From positions 62,001-126,000 of the forward strand of contig CAKTVV010000006.1 in NCBI GenBank assembly GCA_934630515.1: 64,000 nucleotides of DNA, given 5' to 3'. The notes beneath the pieces were generated by a model. It was not told where the DNA came from, ran no database searches, and saw only the letters and a list, made by a program, of their open reading frames with translations. Source of the stretch: an uncultured Eubacteriales bacterium (GTDB lineage Bacteria > Bacillota > Clostridia > Oscillospirales > Acutalibacteraceae). The translations under genes and the position numbers were made by a program. Of this stretch, positions 1 through 9,034 are shown in pieces (the first letter of the stretch is position 1; every line of letters begins with the position of its first letter).

Positions 1-753
1 GTGGGCTGCGGTAAAAGCGACAGCAAAAAGACCATCGTTGTGGGCGCCAGCGCCACCCCCCATGCAGAGATCCTGGAGCAGGTGAAATCCACTCTGGCCG
101 ATCAGGGCTATGATCTGCAGATCAAGATCTATGACGACTATGTGCTGCCCAACACCGCCACCGAGAGCGGCGATCTGGACGCCAACTACTTCCAGCACAA
201 GCCCTATCTGGACAACTTCAACAAGGAGAACAACACCCATCTGGTGAGCATCGGTGCGATCCACTATGAGCCGTTCGGTCTGTATGCCGGTACGGTCAAG
301 GCGCTGGCTGATCTGAAGGACGGCGACGCCATCGCTATCCCCAACGACGGCACCAACGAAGCCCGTGCTCTGCAGCTGCTGGCGGCACAGGGTCTCATCA
401 CTCTGAAGGACGGCGTGGGTCTGACCGCTACCAAGCTGGACATCGCTGAGAACCCCCACAACTACGACATCAAGGAGATGGAAGCGGCTGTAATCCCCAC
501 CTGCCTGGACAGCGTGGCTGTGGCGGTCATCAACGGTAACTACGCCATCAACGCCGGCCTGAAGGTCAACGACGCTCTGGCTGTGGAGGACAAGGCCTCC
601 GAAGCTGCCCAGACCTTCGCCAACGTGCTGGTGGTGAAAGAGGGCAATGAGAACAGCGAGGCGGCGCAGGCGCTGCTGAAGGCTCTCCAGTCCGATGCGG
701 TGAAGACCTTCATCGAGAAGAAGTACGACGGCGCTGTGGTCGCCATCTTCTGA
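1..753 (+). CDS. metQ: MetQ/NlpA-family substrate-binding lipoprotein, 5' end outside the window
   Basis: This is the extracellular solute-binding lipoprotein of a methionine-type ABC importer. The reading frame is open from the first base and begins with a Gly-Cys pair followed by a Lys/Ser-rich stretch, which is the end of a lipobox, so the signal peptide and true start lie upstream of the window. The visible 250 residues cover the whole mature NlpA/MetQ domain: TPHAEILE near the N terminus, the DANYFQHKPYL segment, IHYEPFGLY, and the AIPNDGTNEARAL ligand-loop region, all characteristic of the family. The ATPase (metN) and permease (metI) would be expected upstream and are not visible. Two hairpins follow the stop codon. 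Methionine is the usual ligand, but NlpA-family members can bind other amino acids. Confidence 0.87.
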   Translation: MGCGKSDSKKTIVVGASATPHAEILEQVKSTLADQGYDLQIKIYDDYVLPNTATESGDLDANYFQHKPYLDNFNKENNTHLVSIGAIHYEPFGLYAGTVKALADLKDGDAIAIPNDGTNEARALQLLAAQGLITLKDGVGLTATKLDIAENPHNYDIKEMEAAVIPTCLDSVAVAVINGNYAINAGLKVNDALAVEDKASEAAQTFANVLVVKEGNENSEAAQALLKALQSDAVKTFIEKKYDGAVVAIF

Positions 754-782
754 TCCTCCCCTGCAAAGCACTTTCATACGGC

Positions 783-822
783 AGTCAGCCGCCGGAGAAC
801 CACTCTCCGGCGGCTGACTTTT
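783..822 (+). terminator. Rho-independent terminator after metQ
   Basis: A perfect 16-bp stem (783-798 pairing with 804-819) with an ACCAC loop and a short T run lies 30 bases after the metQ stop codon. Confidence 0.8.
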
Positions 823-835
823 GGCAAAGAGAGGA

Positions 836-862
836 CCCCCGGCACAGCCGGGGGCCCTTTTT
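836..862 (+). terminator. Second terminator hairpin between convergent genes
   Basis: CCCCCGGC (836-843) pairs with GCCGGGGG (847-854) across an ACA loop and is followed by CCC and five T residues. It sits between the convergent metQ and SGNH hydrolase genes. The T tract favours forward transcription, but the stem could serve both directions. Confidence 0.65.
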
Positions 863-891
863 GCTTGTGTTTTGTTTGCGCAGCGCCGCTC

Positions 892-1545
892 TTACAGCGC
901 CTGCAGGAATCCCACGATCCGCTGCGCTATACGGGCAGCGCCGGCGTCGTTGGGGTGCAAGCCATCGGGCATATACAAGGCTTTCTGTGCCTCAATGGCG
1001 GGATCGATGCCGCTGATGCGCCGCAGATCGCACACCGGCAGCCCGTATTCCTCCGCCACCTCCCGGATCGCCTGCGCATAGCCGCCCAGAGTTGCCACAT
1101 TCCGCACGCCCTGCTCGTTTACCAGCCGTTCCTCGTCCAGCCGATGGGTGGGGGTCATGAACACAATGACGGCGGTGGGGTATTTTTCGATCAGCTGACG
1201 GCACAGGTCATGCAGAGCGCCATAAAAGGTATTCGGTGTGCGGTCGGCGGGATGCCCCAGCGGGGCGTCTCCGTGGCCATAATCGTTGGTGCCGCCCAGC
1301 ACCATCACGATATCCGCCTCCGGGTCCATCTCCGCCACCCGGGAGCCGAAGTACCGGTCATATCTCTCACAAGCCGAGGGGGTCTGCTGGCGGGCGATGC
1401 GGGTGCCGCCGATGCCGTAGCCCTTGCAGCGGGCGCCGGTCAGCTGCCCCACCACATTCCAATAGATATGCTCCGGGGCGCTGGTGCCGTGCCCCTCCGT
1501 GATGCTGTCGCCCAAAAAGAGGATCTTCTTTCCCTGCAGTTCCAT
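892..1545 (-). CDS. SGNH/GDSL-type esterase or lipase
   Basis: A 217-residue cytoplasmic SGNH hydrolase with no signal peptide. The nucleophile block GDSIT is at residues 12-16, the Asn block appears as GGTNDYGHGD in the middle, and the Asp-His block as DGLHPND near the C terminus, so the catalytic Ser, Gly, Asn and His positions all look intact. Start ATG at 1545 has AAGGAG seven bases upstream. It follows the DUF1846 gene by only 13 bases and is probably cotranscribed with it. A paralogue of identical length and very similar sequence lies at 57536-58189. Members of this family deacylate sugars, lipids or other esters; the substrate cannot be told from sequence. Confidence 0.85.
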   Translation of the reverse strand: MELQGKKILFLGDSITEGHGTSAPEHIYWNVVGQLTGARCKGYGIGGTRIARQQTPSACERYDRYFGSRVAEMDPEADIVMVLGGTNDYGHGDAPLGHPADRTPNTFYGALHDLCRQLIEKYPTAVIVFMTPTHRLDEERLVNEQGVRNVATLGGYAQAIREVAEEYGLPVCDLRRISGIDPAIEAQKALYMPDGLHPNDAGAARIAQRIVGFLQAL

Positions 1546-1558
1546 GCTCTCTCGCTCC

Positions 1559-3040
1559 TTACAGCAATAGATTTTTGTCCGGGAATACCGGCTCGCTGGT
1601 CACGTTCATATGCAGCTTGCGCAAAATGGACTCATCTCCGGAATGGAGCATCTGCGTAGAATGGAGGTCGCACCCCCGCAGCCGGGGCAGCTGTGCCACC
1701 GCCCGGGCGGCGGTCTCATCGCTGGCGGCGCAGATATACAGCGCCGTGAGGGCGTCGTCCAGCTTGAGAGCGCTGGAGCTGCTGTTCAGCAGATTGGTCT
1801 TTAGATCGATCACCGGCTCCAGCACCGCCGGACTCATCAGCAGGGTGGATTTCGGAATGTCCGCCAGCACCTTAATGGCGTTCAGCACAGCGCCGGAGCA
1901 GGCGCTGAGCAGGGGGGTCGCCTTGCCGGTGATGATGCGCCCGTCGGGCAGCTGAATAGCGGCGGCGGGAGCACCGGAGCGGTTGCTCTTTTCCAGCGCC
2001 GGCAGCACCACCGCCCGGTCGCCCTGCTTCAGCCCCAGCTGCTGCATGATCACCTTGAGCTTTTCCACCGTCTCCGGCTTTTCCCTGCCGGTGCGCAGCT
2101 CCACCAAGCCCTTATAATACCGACGGATGATCTCCTGGCAGCTCGCCTGACGGCAGATCTCGTCGTCCACGATGGCATAGCCCGCCATATTCACCCCCAT
2201 GTCCGTGGGGCTGCAATAGAACTTATCATCCCCGGTGATCCGGGACAGAATGGTGTGAACAATGGGGAATGCCTCCACATCCCGGTTATAGTTGACGGTG
2301 GTGACACCGTATTCCTCCAGATGGAAGGGGTCGATCATATTCACATCCTGCAGGTCAGCAGTGGCTGCCTCATACGCCAGATTGACCGGGTGCTTCAGCG
2401 GCAGATTCCAGATGGGAAAGGTCTCATATTTGCCATAGCCTGCCACCCGTCCCTGCCGATACTCATGATATACCTGAGACAGACAGGTCGCCAGCTTGCC
2501 GCTGCCGGGACCGGGAGCGGTCACCACCACCAGCGGCTTGGTGGTCTCGATGTAGGGGTTGGCGCCATAGCCCTCGTCGCTGACGATATGATCCACGTCC
2601 GAGGGATAGCCCTCAATGGGACGGTGGATATAGTGGCGGATGCCCCGGGCGTCCAGCTTGCGGATAAACTGATCGGCGGCGGACTGTCCGGTATAGCGGG
2701 TGATCACCACGCTGTTGACGGCGATGCCCATGCCCCGCACGATGTTGATCTGCCGCAGCAGATCCAGATCGTAGCTGATGCCCAGATCCGCCCGGATCTT
2801 GTTTTTCTCAATATTTCCGGCGCTGATGCAGAATACGATCTCCGCCTGATCCCCCATGGAGCGGAGCAACCGGATCTTTGCGTCCGGCTCGAAGCCGGGC
2901 AGTACCCGGGCGGCGTGGTAATCGTCGAACAGCTTGCCGCCGAATTCCAGATACAGCTTGCCGCCCCAGCGGGCGATCCGTTCCAGAATATGCTCCCGCT
3001 GCTTTTGCATATACAGGTCGTTGTCAAATCCCTTTTCCAT
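1559..3040 (-). CDS. DUF1846 (UPF0371) family protein
   Basis: A 493-residue soluble protein that I recognise as DUF1846/UPF0371, a conserved bacterial family of unknown biochemical role. The N terminus (EKGFDNDLYMQKQREHILER) and the segment with KLYLEFGGKLFDDYHAARVLPGF are family hallmarks, and the length matches the family norm of about 490-500 residues. The frame is open for 18 more codons upstream, but ATG at 3040 has GGAG seven bases before it and matches the family N terminus, so I chose it. It has its own promoter upstream and forms a two-gene unit with the SGNH hydrolase. Some annotations guess an ATP- or nucleotide-related role because of the TAPGPGSGK loop seen near residue 180, which resembles a P-loop; that is inference. 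Confidence 0.88.
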   Translation of the reverse strand: MEKGFDNDLYMQKQREHILERIARWGGKLYLEFGGKLFDDYHAARVLPGFEPDAKIRLLRSMGDQAEIVFCISAGNIEKNKIRADLGISYDLDLLRQINIVRGMGIAVNSVVITRYTGQSAADQFIRKLDARGIRHYIHRPIEGYPSDVDHIVSDEGYGANPYIETTKPLVVVTAPGPGSGKLATCLSQVYHEYRQGRVAGYGKYETFPIWNLPLKHPVNLAYEAATADLQDVNMIDPFHLEEYGVTTVNYNRDVEAFPIVHTILSRITGDDKFYCSPTDMGVNMAGYAIVDDEICRQASCQEIIRRYYKGLVELRTGREKPETVEKLKVIMQQLGLKQGDRAVVLPALEKSNRSGAPAAAIQLPDGRIITGKATPLLSACSGAVLNAIKVLADIPKSTLLMSPAVLEPVIDLKTNLLNSSSSALKLDDALTALYICAASDETAARAVAQLPRLRGCDLHSTQMLHSGDESILRKLHMNVTSEPVFPDKNLLL

Positions 3041-3084
3041 ATCCGCACTCCCACATTTTCCAAGTTTCAAAAATACCGCTCTAC

Positions 3085-3113
3085 AGCATAGCACAATTTC
3101 CCATCCGTGGCAA
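3085..3113 (-). promoter_or_regulatory. Predicted sigma-A promoter of the DUF1846 gene
   Basis: On the reverse strand TTGCCA (3113-3108) and TATGCT (3090-3085) are separated by exactly 17 bases, about 45 bases upstream of the chosen start codon. The match is partial at both hexamers. Confidence 0.5.
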
Positions 3114-3170
3114 GGTCAAAACCCGTATTTCGGCATTTTGTGCAGAAAAAACAGCCCCGCATCGGCACGA

Positions 3171-3206
3171 AAAATCCGCAGCGGAATGAACCGCTGCGGA
3201 TTTTTT
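3171..3206 (-). terminator. Terminator after the GH2 gene
   Basis: A 14-bp perfect stem (3171-3184 with 3191-3204), GC-rich in its core and flanked by A and T runs on the two sides, lies 25 bases beyond the beta-galactosidase stop codon. It can work in either direction and separates the glycosidase operon from the DUF1846 gene. Confidence 0.75.
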
Positions 3207-3230
3207 CGGCAAACCGGACAACGCCGGTGC

Positions 3231-6080
3231 TTATTTCTTCAGATACAGGGCAAAATGCACCTGCATTTCGTTCAGCTGGTACTCCGGCCGCAGCCGGGGA
3301 CCGCAGCTGTTGGAGCCGATGCCGGACACCTTATAATCCAGCCGCACATGGGTCAGCCCGTCGGTGTGCAGCTCGTCGATGTGCCGTGCCTTATCCAGCG
3401 TCTGCGTGTCGTATTGGGACACACAGCACTCAAAGGCGGGGGCACCCACCGCCGTCAGCCCGCCGTCCAGCCGGAAATAGGTGCAGCCGTAGTGGTTGCC
3501 ATGCTCCTGAGGACGGATATAGGGGACATACTCCGCCTCCGGGGTGCTGTGGTACAGACCCATGGGGGCATGGAGGTGCATATCGCAATAGCTCTCCCCC
3601 GGTCCCATGCCGAAATAGGTGAAGCCCTCGTTTTCCTCCGGCGTGGCAAACTCATAGCCCAGCCGGGGCAGGAAGATATCCGACAGGGTGGCTTTCTTCG
3701 TCCCATCCAGCGTAATTTTCACCGTGCCGTCGGTATAGAAGGCCATCTCCTGGGTGTAGCGGAAATAGGGGCTGCGGGAGGTGGCGCCCAGGCTGGCGGT
3801 GGTGATGATCCGGTTCCCTTCAATCCGCACCTCATACACCTTGGTGGAGGTCAGATCGAAGTTACCGGGACACCAGTTGTTGGAGTTTTCGCTCATGCCC
3901 CACTCCTGCCGGACGAGCCGGTCGTTATCGGTGGGGGCGCGCCAGGAGGTGAGCCGCATGGGGGTCGCCAGCTGCTCCTTGCCGTCCAGCCGGATGCTGT
4001 CCAGCGTGCCGTAGAGCTTATTGAATTGATACCGGAAGCCCTCGCCCTGAGCGACGATATGCTCCTTGTCCTCCGTGAAGGCCGTGAACGGCTCGCCCAC
4101 CGCCACCGTCGCCGGGGTGCTGGGCAACGGGAACTGAGCATATCCCACCTCATACCCGGCGGCATCCAGCATATGGACATTCAGATATGCGCCAAAGGTG
4201 CAGACCGTCGGCGGCGCAAAGGGCACCGCCAGCTCCACAGCCGTATGCGGCGCGGCGGCGGCAGTCAATTCCTTGGTCGCCTGTATTTCGCCGTCCACCG
4301 TCATCGTCAGCCGCAGCGTATAGGCGGACAGATCGGTGAAATCGCACAGGTTCGTCACCCGCAGAGTCTGACCCTCCAGCGCCGCCTGCATGGGCTGGTA
4401 GGCATATTTCGTATAGTAGCTGCCCGCCTTAAAGCTGCGGTCGTAGAAGGTCAGACCGTCGCAGCAGAAGTTGCCGTCGTGGATCGGCTCGCCGAAGTCG
4501 CCGCCGTACCGGGGCACGCCGTCCACCAGCACCGTATGGTCGGTCCACTCCCAGATGCAGCCGCCGATGGCATTGGTAAACTTATGGAACAGCTCTACAT
4601 AGCGGTGGACATCGCCGGGGCCGTTGCCCATGGCGTGGGAATATTCGCACAGGAACACCGGACGGGTGGGGTCGTCCTCGCACAGGTCGGTGAATTCCTC
4701 CAGAGAGTAATACATCCGGCTGCGCACATCCACCAGCAGGGGATCGCCCTGATGATTCGCCTGCTCATAGTGGGTCAGGCGGGAGGGATCCCGCTGCTTC
4801 GTCCACCGGAGCATGACCTCAAAGTTGCAGCCGTAGCCGCTCTCGTTGCCCATGCTCCAGAAGATCACCGAGGCGTGGTTTTTATCCCGCTCCACCGTGC
4901 GCCGGATGCGGTCCATATAGGCTTCCTCCCAGGTCGGATCGTCGGTGATCACGGTGGGGGTGGGGCAGCCGTCCGGAATGTGTCCGCCCTCCCAGGTGAC
5001 AAAGCCGTGGGTCTCCAGATCTGCCTCGTCCACCACATAGAAGCCCATCTCGTCGCAAAGGTTGAGGAATTCCGGGGTGGGCGGATAATGAGAGGTGCGG
5101 ATGCAGTTGATATTCAGCTGCTTCATTTTCTCAAGCTCCGAGCGCAGCATCTCCTCGCTCTCCACATAGCCCTCGGTGGGATGGGTATCGTGATGGTTCA
5201 CGCCCTTGAGGATCACCGGCACGCCGTTGATCAGCAGCTCACCGCGGGGGGATACGGATACCTCCCGCAGCCCCACCCGATAGGGGATATACTCCGTCTT
5301 GCCCCGTACCACCACGGTGTAGAGATAGGGATGCTCCGCATTCCACAGAATGGGGTGGGTCAGATCCGCCACCTGTCCGGCGGCATCGTATATGGTATAG
5401 TCCGCCGCGGACACGGTGATGCCCTTGCAGTCGGCGTGAATTTCCACATCCTCAATGGCGTTCTCCTCCCGGGACAGCAGATAGACGTCCCGGAAAATGC
5501 CGTTGAGCCGGAAAAAGTCCTGGTCCTCCAGATAGCTGCCGGCGCACCATTTCAGCACCTTGGCCACCAGCTGGTTTTCGCCCTCATGCACATACGGGGT
5601 CAGATCAAACTCCGCCTGCAGATGGCTCCCCTCGGTGAAGCCCACATACTGCCCGTTCACATACAGATACAGGCAGGAGGCCGCCCCCTCAAACACGATG
5701 TGGGTGTGCCGCGCCGCCCAGCTGCCGTCCAGCGTGAAGCGGGTACGGTAGACGCCGCAGGGGTTCTCATCCGGCACATAGGGCGGGTCCACCGGGTGGG
5801 GGTAGTTCAGATTCGTATAGTAGGGAAAATCATACCCGTGCATCTGCCAGCAGGAGGGCACCGGCTGGGTGTCGTTGAACACCGTGTCCGCCGGATTTTC
5901 CGGCACATCCAGCTCCCGCGGAAAATAGGCAAAATCCCAAATGCCGTTGAGCAGCCGATAATAGGCGCTCTGGTGGCGGTCAAACGCCAGCGCCTTTTCC
6001 GGCGACTCATAGGGAATGGCGTAAGCCTTCTGGGGCAGTCGGTTATCGCTAATCCGGTCTGTCCGCTCGTATTCTCTCAT
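3231..6080 (-). CDS. GH2 beta-galactosidase (LacZ type)
   Basis: A 949-residue cytoplasmic glycoside hydrolase of family 2 that should hydrolyse terminal beta-galactosides. It has the full five-domain LacZ layout: N-terminal jelly roll with NDTQPVPSCWQMHGYD, the TIM barrel with NHHDTHP and DEADLETHGF, the acid/base Glu in WSMGNESGYG near residue 410, the nucleophile Glu in FLCEYSHAMGNGPGD near residue 478, and the C-terminal small-chain domain ending in LRPEYQLNEMQVHF. ATG at 6080 is preferred over an upstream in-frame start because AAGGAG lies seven bases before it. It is the last gene of a three-gene operon with a GHL6-like protein and an isomerase-like protein, and is followed by a strong hairpin. 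Confidence 0.93.
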   Translation of the reverse strand: MREYERTDRISDNRLPQKAYAIPYESPEKALAFDRHQSAYYRLLNGIWDFAYFPRELDVPENPADTVFNDTQPVPSCWQMHGYDFPYYTNLNYPHPVDPPYVPDENPCGVYRTRFTLDGSWAARHTHIVFEGAASCLYLYVNGQYVGFTEGSHLQAEFDLTPYVHEGENQLVAKVLKWCAGSYLEDQDFFRLNGIFRDVYLLSREENAIEDVEIHADCKGITVSAADYTIYDAAGQVADLTHPILWNAEHPYLYTVVVRGKTEYIPYRVGLREVSVSPRGELLINGVPVILKGVNHHDTHPTEGYVESEEMLRSELEKMKQLNINCIRTSHYPPTPEFLNLCDEMGFYVVDEADLETHGFVTWEGGHIPDGCPTPTVITDDPTWEEAYMDRIRRTVERDKNHASVIFWSMGNESGYGCNFEVMLRWTKQRDPSRLTHYEQANHQGDPLLVDVRSRMYYSLEEFTDLCEDDPTRPVFLCEYSHAMGNGPGDVHRYVELFHKFTNAIGGCIWEWTDHTVLVDGVPRYGGDFGEPIHDGNFCCDGLTFYDRSFKAGSYYTKYAYQPMQAALEGQTLRVTNLCDFTDLSAYTLRLTMTVDGEIQATKELTAAAAPHTAVELAVPFAPPTVCTFGAYLNVHMLDAAGYEVGYAQFPLPSTPATVAVGEPFTAFTEDKEHIVAQGEGFRYQFNKLYGTLDSIRLDGKEQLATPMRLTSWRAPTDNDRLVRQEWGMSENSNNWCPGNFDLTSTKVYEVRIEGNRIITTASLGATSRSPYFRYTQEMAFYTDGTVKITLDGTKKATLSDIFLPRLGYEFATPEENEGFTYFGMGPGESYCDMHLHAPMGLYHSTPEAEYVPYIRPQEHGNHYGCTYFRLDGGLTAVGAPAFECCVSQYDTQTLDKARHIDELHTDGLTHVRLDYKVSGIGSNSCGPRLRPEYQLNEMQVHFALYLKK

Positions 6081-6108
6081 AGTAGTTCTCCTTTTTTCTT
6101 TTCTGTAT

Positions 6109-8064
6109 TCACTGGTCAAACACAACCATTTGATGCAATTCCACCGACGGCACCGTGACCGTCGTCATCTGCCCATCCCAGACATAGGACAGCTCCTCGC
6201 CGGAGGGTGCCAGATACACCCGCCGGGGCGGCTGCGTCAGCCGTACCGTCAGCGACACCTCCCGCAGCGGCACGACATCCTCGATCACCTCGACGCCGTC
6301 GCCCCGCACCGAGGTATAGGTGAACAGCAAATGCGCCACCGTCCGCCGCTGCTCCGGCTGCTGCCGCAGGGTCAGTATCCCCCGATCCGGCAAGCCGACG
6401 CGGGCAGATACCCGGTCGCCGATCAGCGTCTCGATCAGATAGTGCAGCAGCTCCCGCACGTAATACGCTCCGTTACGGGCATAGTCCTCAAAGGCGTCAA
6501 ACGCCACATATGCCGTGTCGGCGGTGAGGATAGCGCCGGGACGCTCGGTTCCCGGCTGGTCCGGGGCATGCTGATGGGAGCAGAAATGAGCGTAGGTGCG
6601 GTTAAAATACGGATCCCGCAGCTGTGCCGCCACCTGCCCGCCGGTCGCTGCGATCCGATAGGTGGGTGCGTATACTACATACGCTGTTCTCCCGTTGACC
6701 GCCGGATATTCCGGGATCAGATACCCCCGCTCCAGCGGGCTGGCGCCCTCAAAACGAACGCCGATATCCAGCGCCGGCTCCTCCCGCTCCGTCCACAGGC
6801 CGGAGCGACCGGTGAGCAGCAGCCGTCCGCCCTGCTCCCGGTAGGCGATGAGCCGCTGCCGCAGCGATTCGTCCAGCCGAATGGCATCCGGCAGAATCAC
6901 CAGCTTATAGGGGGTCAGATCCGCCTCGGTATCCACAAAATCAAACAGACGATGGGTCTCCAGCAGCACCCGGCAGGCGCCCACGTCCCGCTGTCCGTTC
7001 GCTGCATCCTTGCCGTTCACCGCCACGGCGCTCAGCACCGCCACATCGGAGACCGTGCGGCTGCCCCGCAGCCACGGCTCCTTCTCTTCGATCTCCCGAT
7101 AGGCAGCGCCGATGAGCCGATAGGTGGATTCGTCCATCTCCCCCAGCGGGTGGAGCTGATCCCCCACCGAGCAGCGGGCGCCCATCGCCACGCTCAGCGC
7201 CGTCTCATACCGCAGGGCGTTGGGGTGCTTAAAGCCGCCGAATTCGCCCCACATCCGATGGAATTTCCCGGTCATGCCCAAAAACTCCATGCCCAGAGTC
7301 CGGGCATATGCCGCCGACAGCGGAAAATGATCGTAGCCCCACACGCCGGTGGGCAGACTCTCCAGCTCCAGATGGGTGTTGGCATGCGCCAGATCCCGCC
7401 GGCCCCGGTCGAGGTTGCCGGCGTTGTGGAAGAGGGTCGCCCGGGGGTCATAGCGATGCACCGCCCGTTCCATGCGCTCCGCATACCGCCGATAGACCCG
7501 CTCCGCCTGGCGCTGTACATCCGCCGGATCCAGCGGATCCAGTCCGGTGCGGCGCATCTCCGCCAGACAGCGGTTGCAGTAGCAGGGGCGTACAGCGGAA
7601 ATATCCAGAAAAATGCCGCAGGGGCGATACCGCTCCATGACCTCCTCCACCTGCGCTGTCAGCCGCTCCAGATAGGGAGTGTTATAGCACAGCAGGTGAT
7701 AGCCCGGCACCAGAAAATTCTGCCCCTCCCCGGGGGCAGAGCGAAGGATATCCTCCGTATGCTCCCGGGCATAGTATTCGTCCCAACCGGCGGACACATA
7801 TACCGGCGCCCGCACGCCGATCTCGGCGCACGCCTCCAGCTGCGCCCCCAGCAGATCAAAGGTCAGCCCGGGGTGCTGCACGCCCACCGCCGTGGGATGA
7901 TAGGAATACCCGTGATGGCATTTGGAAAACAGGGTGATGGAGTCCACATGACCCAGCCGCAGCGCCCGCTGAAACTGCGCCTTATCGAATCGGCTGCCGA
8001 CGCCGGGGATTTCACCGCAGGTGTGAAAGTCCAGATGCACCTGCCGATAGCGCATTTCCTCCAT
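6109..8064 (-). CDS. Putative glycoside hydrolase, GHL6-like barrel with trimerisation-type domain
   Basis: A 651-residue protein without signal peptide. The first third (LDFHTCGEIPGVGSRFD, then FSKCHHGYSYHP and LLGAQLEACAEIGVRAPVYV) resembles the hypothetical glycosyl hydrolase 6 (GHL6) barrel, with IFLDISAVRPCYCNRC and LFHNAGNLDRG as barrel-strand segments carrying plausible catalytic acids. The second part (YKLVILPDAIRL, then REQGGRLLLTGRSGLW) looks like the glutamine-amidotransferase-like trimerisation domain found in GH42-type enzymes, followed by a beta-sandwich. ATG at 8064 has AAGGGG five bases upstream. It lies 15 bases after the isomerase-like gene and 28 bases before the GH2 gene, so all three probably act on the same imported sugar. 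The substrate is unknown; family assignment is from recognition, not a search. Confidence 0.72.
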   Translation of the reverse strand: MEEMRYRQVHLDFHTCGEIPGVGSRFDKAQFQRALRLGHVDSITLFSKCHHGYSYHPTAVGVQHPGLTFDLLGAQLEACAEIGVRAPVYVSAGWDEYYAREHTEDILRSAPGEGQNFLVPGYHLLCYNTPYLERLTAQVEEVMERYRPCGIFLDISAVRPCYCNRCLAEMRRTGLDPLDPADVQRQAERVYRRYAERMERAVHRYDPRATLFHNAGNLDRGRRDLAHANTHLELESLPTGVWGYDHFPLSAAYARTLGMEFLGMTGKFHRMWGEFGGFKHPNALRYETALSVAMGARCSVGDQLHPLGEMDESTYRLIGAAYREIEEKEPWLRGSRTVSDVAVLSAVAVNGKDAANGQRDVGACRVLLETHRLFDFVDTEADLTPYKLVILPDAIRLDESLRQRLIAYREQGGRLLLTGRSGLWTEREEPALDIGVRFEGASPLERGYLIPEYPAVNGRTAYVVYAPTYRIAATGGQVAAQLRDPYFNRTYAHFCSHQHAPDQPGTERPGAILTADTAYVAFDAFEDYARNGAYYVRELLHYLIETLIGDRVSARVGLPDRGILTLRQQPEQRRTVAHLLFTYTSVRGDGVEVIEDVVPLREVSLTVRLTQPPRRVYLAPSGEELSYVWDGQMTTVTVPSVELHQMVVFDQ

Positions 8065-8079
8065 AGCCGCCCCTTCCGG

Positions 8080-8838
8080 TTACGCCCGGAACTGCTGCAG
8101 GTAAGCGGCGCTCTGTTTTAAGCTCTCCACCGGATCGCCGGGGCAGATATCCTGCTCCACCACATAATACTGTACCCCGATGTCGGCGGCGGTCTTCAGA
8201 ATCCCCTCCCACCAGAGGTTGCCGTTGCCGATCTCGGTGATCTCGTACATATTGTCCTCTTTGATGCGCATATCCTTCAGGTGCAGAATGTCGATCCGCC
8301 CCGCCAGCTGCTCCATCACATGGCGCACGTCGGCGCCGCCCGCCTGCACCCAGAAGGTATCCAGCACAAAGGAAACGGTATCCGGATCAAAGCCCTCCCG
8401 GAACCAGTCCATCATGGTCTTGCCCTCAATGCGGCGGAATTCCCGGTGATGGTTGTGATAGGTGAACTTAAAGCCGTGCTGCGCAATGGTATCAGCAAAC
8501 CGATTGGCTTTCCGGACAAAGTCCCGGATCTCATCGGCCGTGTTGGTCGCCCAGTAGCCACCGATGCCGATATTCGTCGTTCCCAAGATCCGGTGATGCT
8601 CCATCGCCGCCTCCGGGTCCGCCACCAGCTCGTCGAAATTCTCATGGGTGCCGCAGATGGTCAGCCCCGCCTCATGCGCCAGCCGGGCGTAGGTCTCATA
8701 GCCCACCGTCTGGCAGCCCGCCGTCTGCACGGTATCGTACCCCAGCGCCGCCACCCGGCGGAACGTATCGGCGACCCCCGCCTCATCCTGCATCAGATCC
8801 CGGGTGGTATACGCCTGATAGCCTAATGTTTTGATCAT
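8080..8838 (-). CDS. Sugar phosphate isomerase/epimerase-like protein (AP-endonuclease-2 fold)
   Basis: A 252-residue TIM-barrel protein of the xylose-isomerase-like superfamily. Seen in the sequence: LGYQAYTTRDL at the N terminus, ICGTHENFDEL, YHNHHREF, the metal-ligand type segment VSFVLDTFWVQAGG, and ILHLKDMRI, which together carry the Glu, Asp and His residues that usually bind the divalent metal. ATG at 8838 has GGAGGG seven bases upstream. It is the first gene of the operon that continues with the GHL6-like and GH2 enzymes, and it sits behind a good promoter. A role in converting a monosaccharide or an oxidised (3-keto) sugar released by those enzymes is plausible inference. Confidence 0.82.
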   Translation of the reverse strand: MIKTLGYQAYTTRDLMQDEAGVADTFRRVAALGYDTVQTAGCQTVGYETYARLAHEAGLTICGTHENFDELVADPEAAMEHHRILGTTNIGIGGYWATNTADEIRDFVRKANRFADTIAQHGFKFTYHNHHREFRRIEGKTMMDWFREGFDPDTVSFVLDTFWVQAGGADVRHVMEQLAGRIDILHLKDMRIKEDNMYEITEIGNGNLWWEGILKTAADIGVQYYVVEQDICPGDPVESLKQSAAYLQQFRA

Positions 8839-8897
8839 GATATTTCCCTCCTGTACTATTGCGGAGCGTTCGTTTTCGCCGCTCCGGCTTCGGGTTC

Positions 8898-8926
8898 ATA
8901 CTACCGATTTTTACGAGGTTTGTCAA
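8898..8926 (-). promoter_or_regulatory. Predicted sigma-A promoter of the isomerase-GHL6-GH2 operon
   Basis: Reverse-strand TTGACA (8926-8921) and TAGTAT (8903-8898) are spaced by 17 bases, 60 bases upstream of the first start codon. The remaining 8927-9034 stretch up to addA holds no other recognisable feature. Confidence 0.75.
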
Positions 8927-9034
8927 GCGCAATCCGGCTTTTTTTCGGTATAATTTTCCATCTTTTGATGTCTGACCTACAGAAAATGTTGTCTATAGCA
9001 CTGCAGGGCAGCTCTTCCGTGCAATTGCCGCCGC

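Noticed and set aside
2934..6158. 1074-codon forward open frame opposite the GH2 gene
   Set aside because: It is antisense to a complete LacZ-type enzyme, and its composition reflects the codon bias of the other strand. No start signal or domain is seen.
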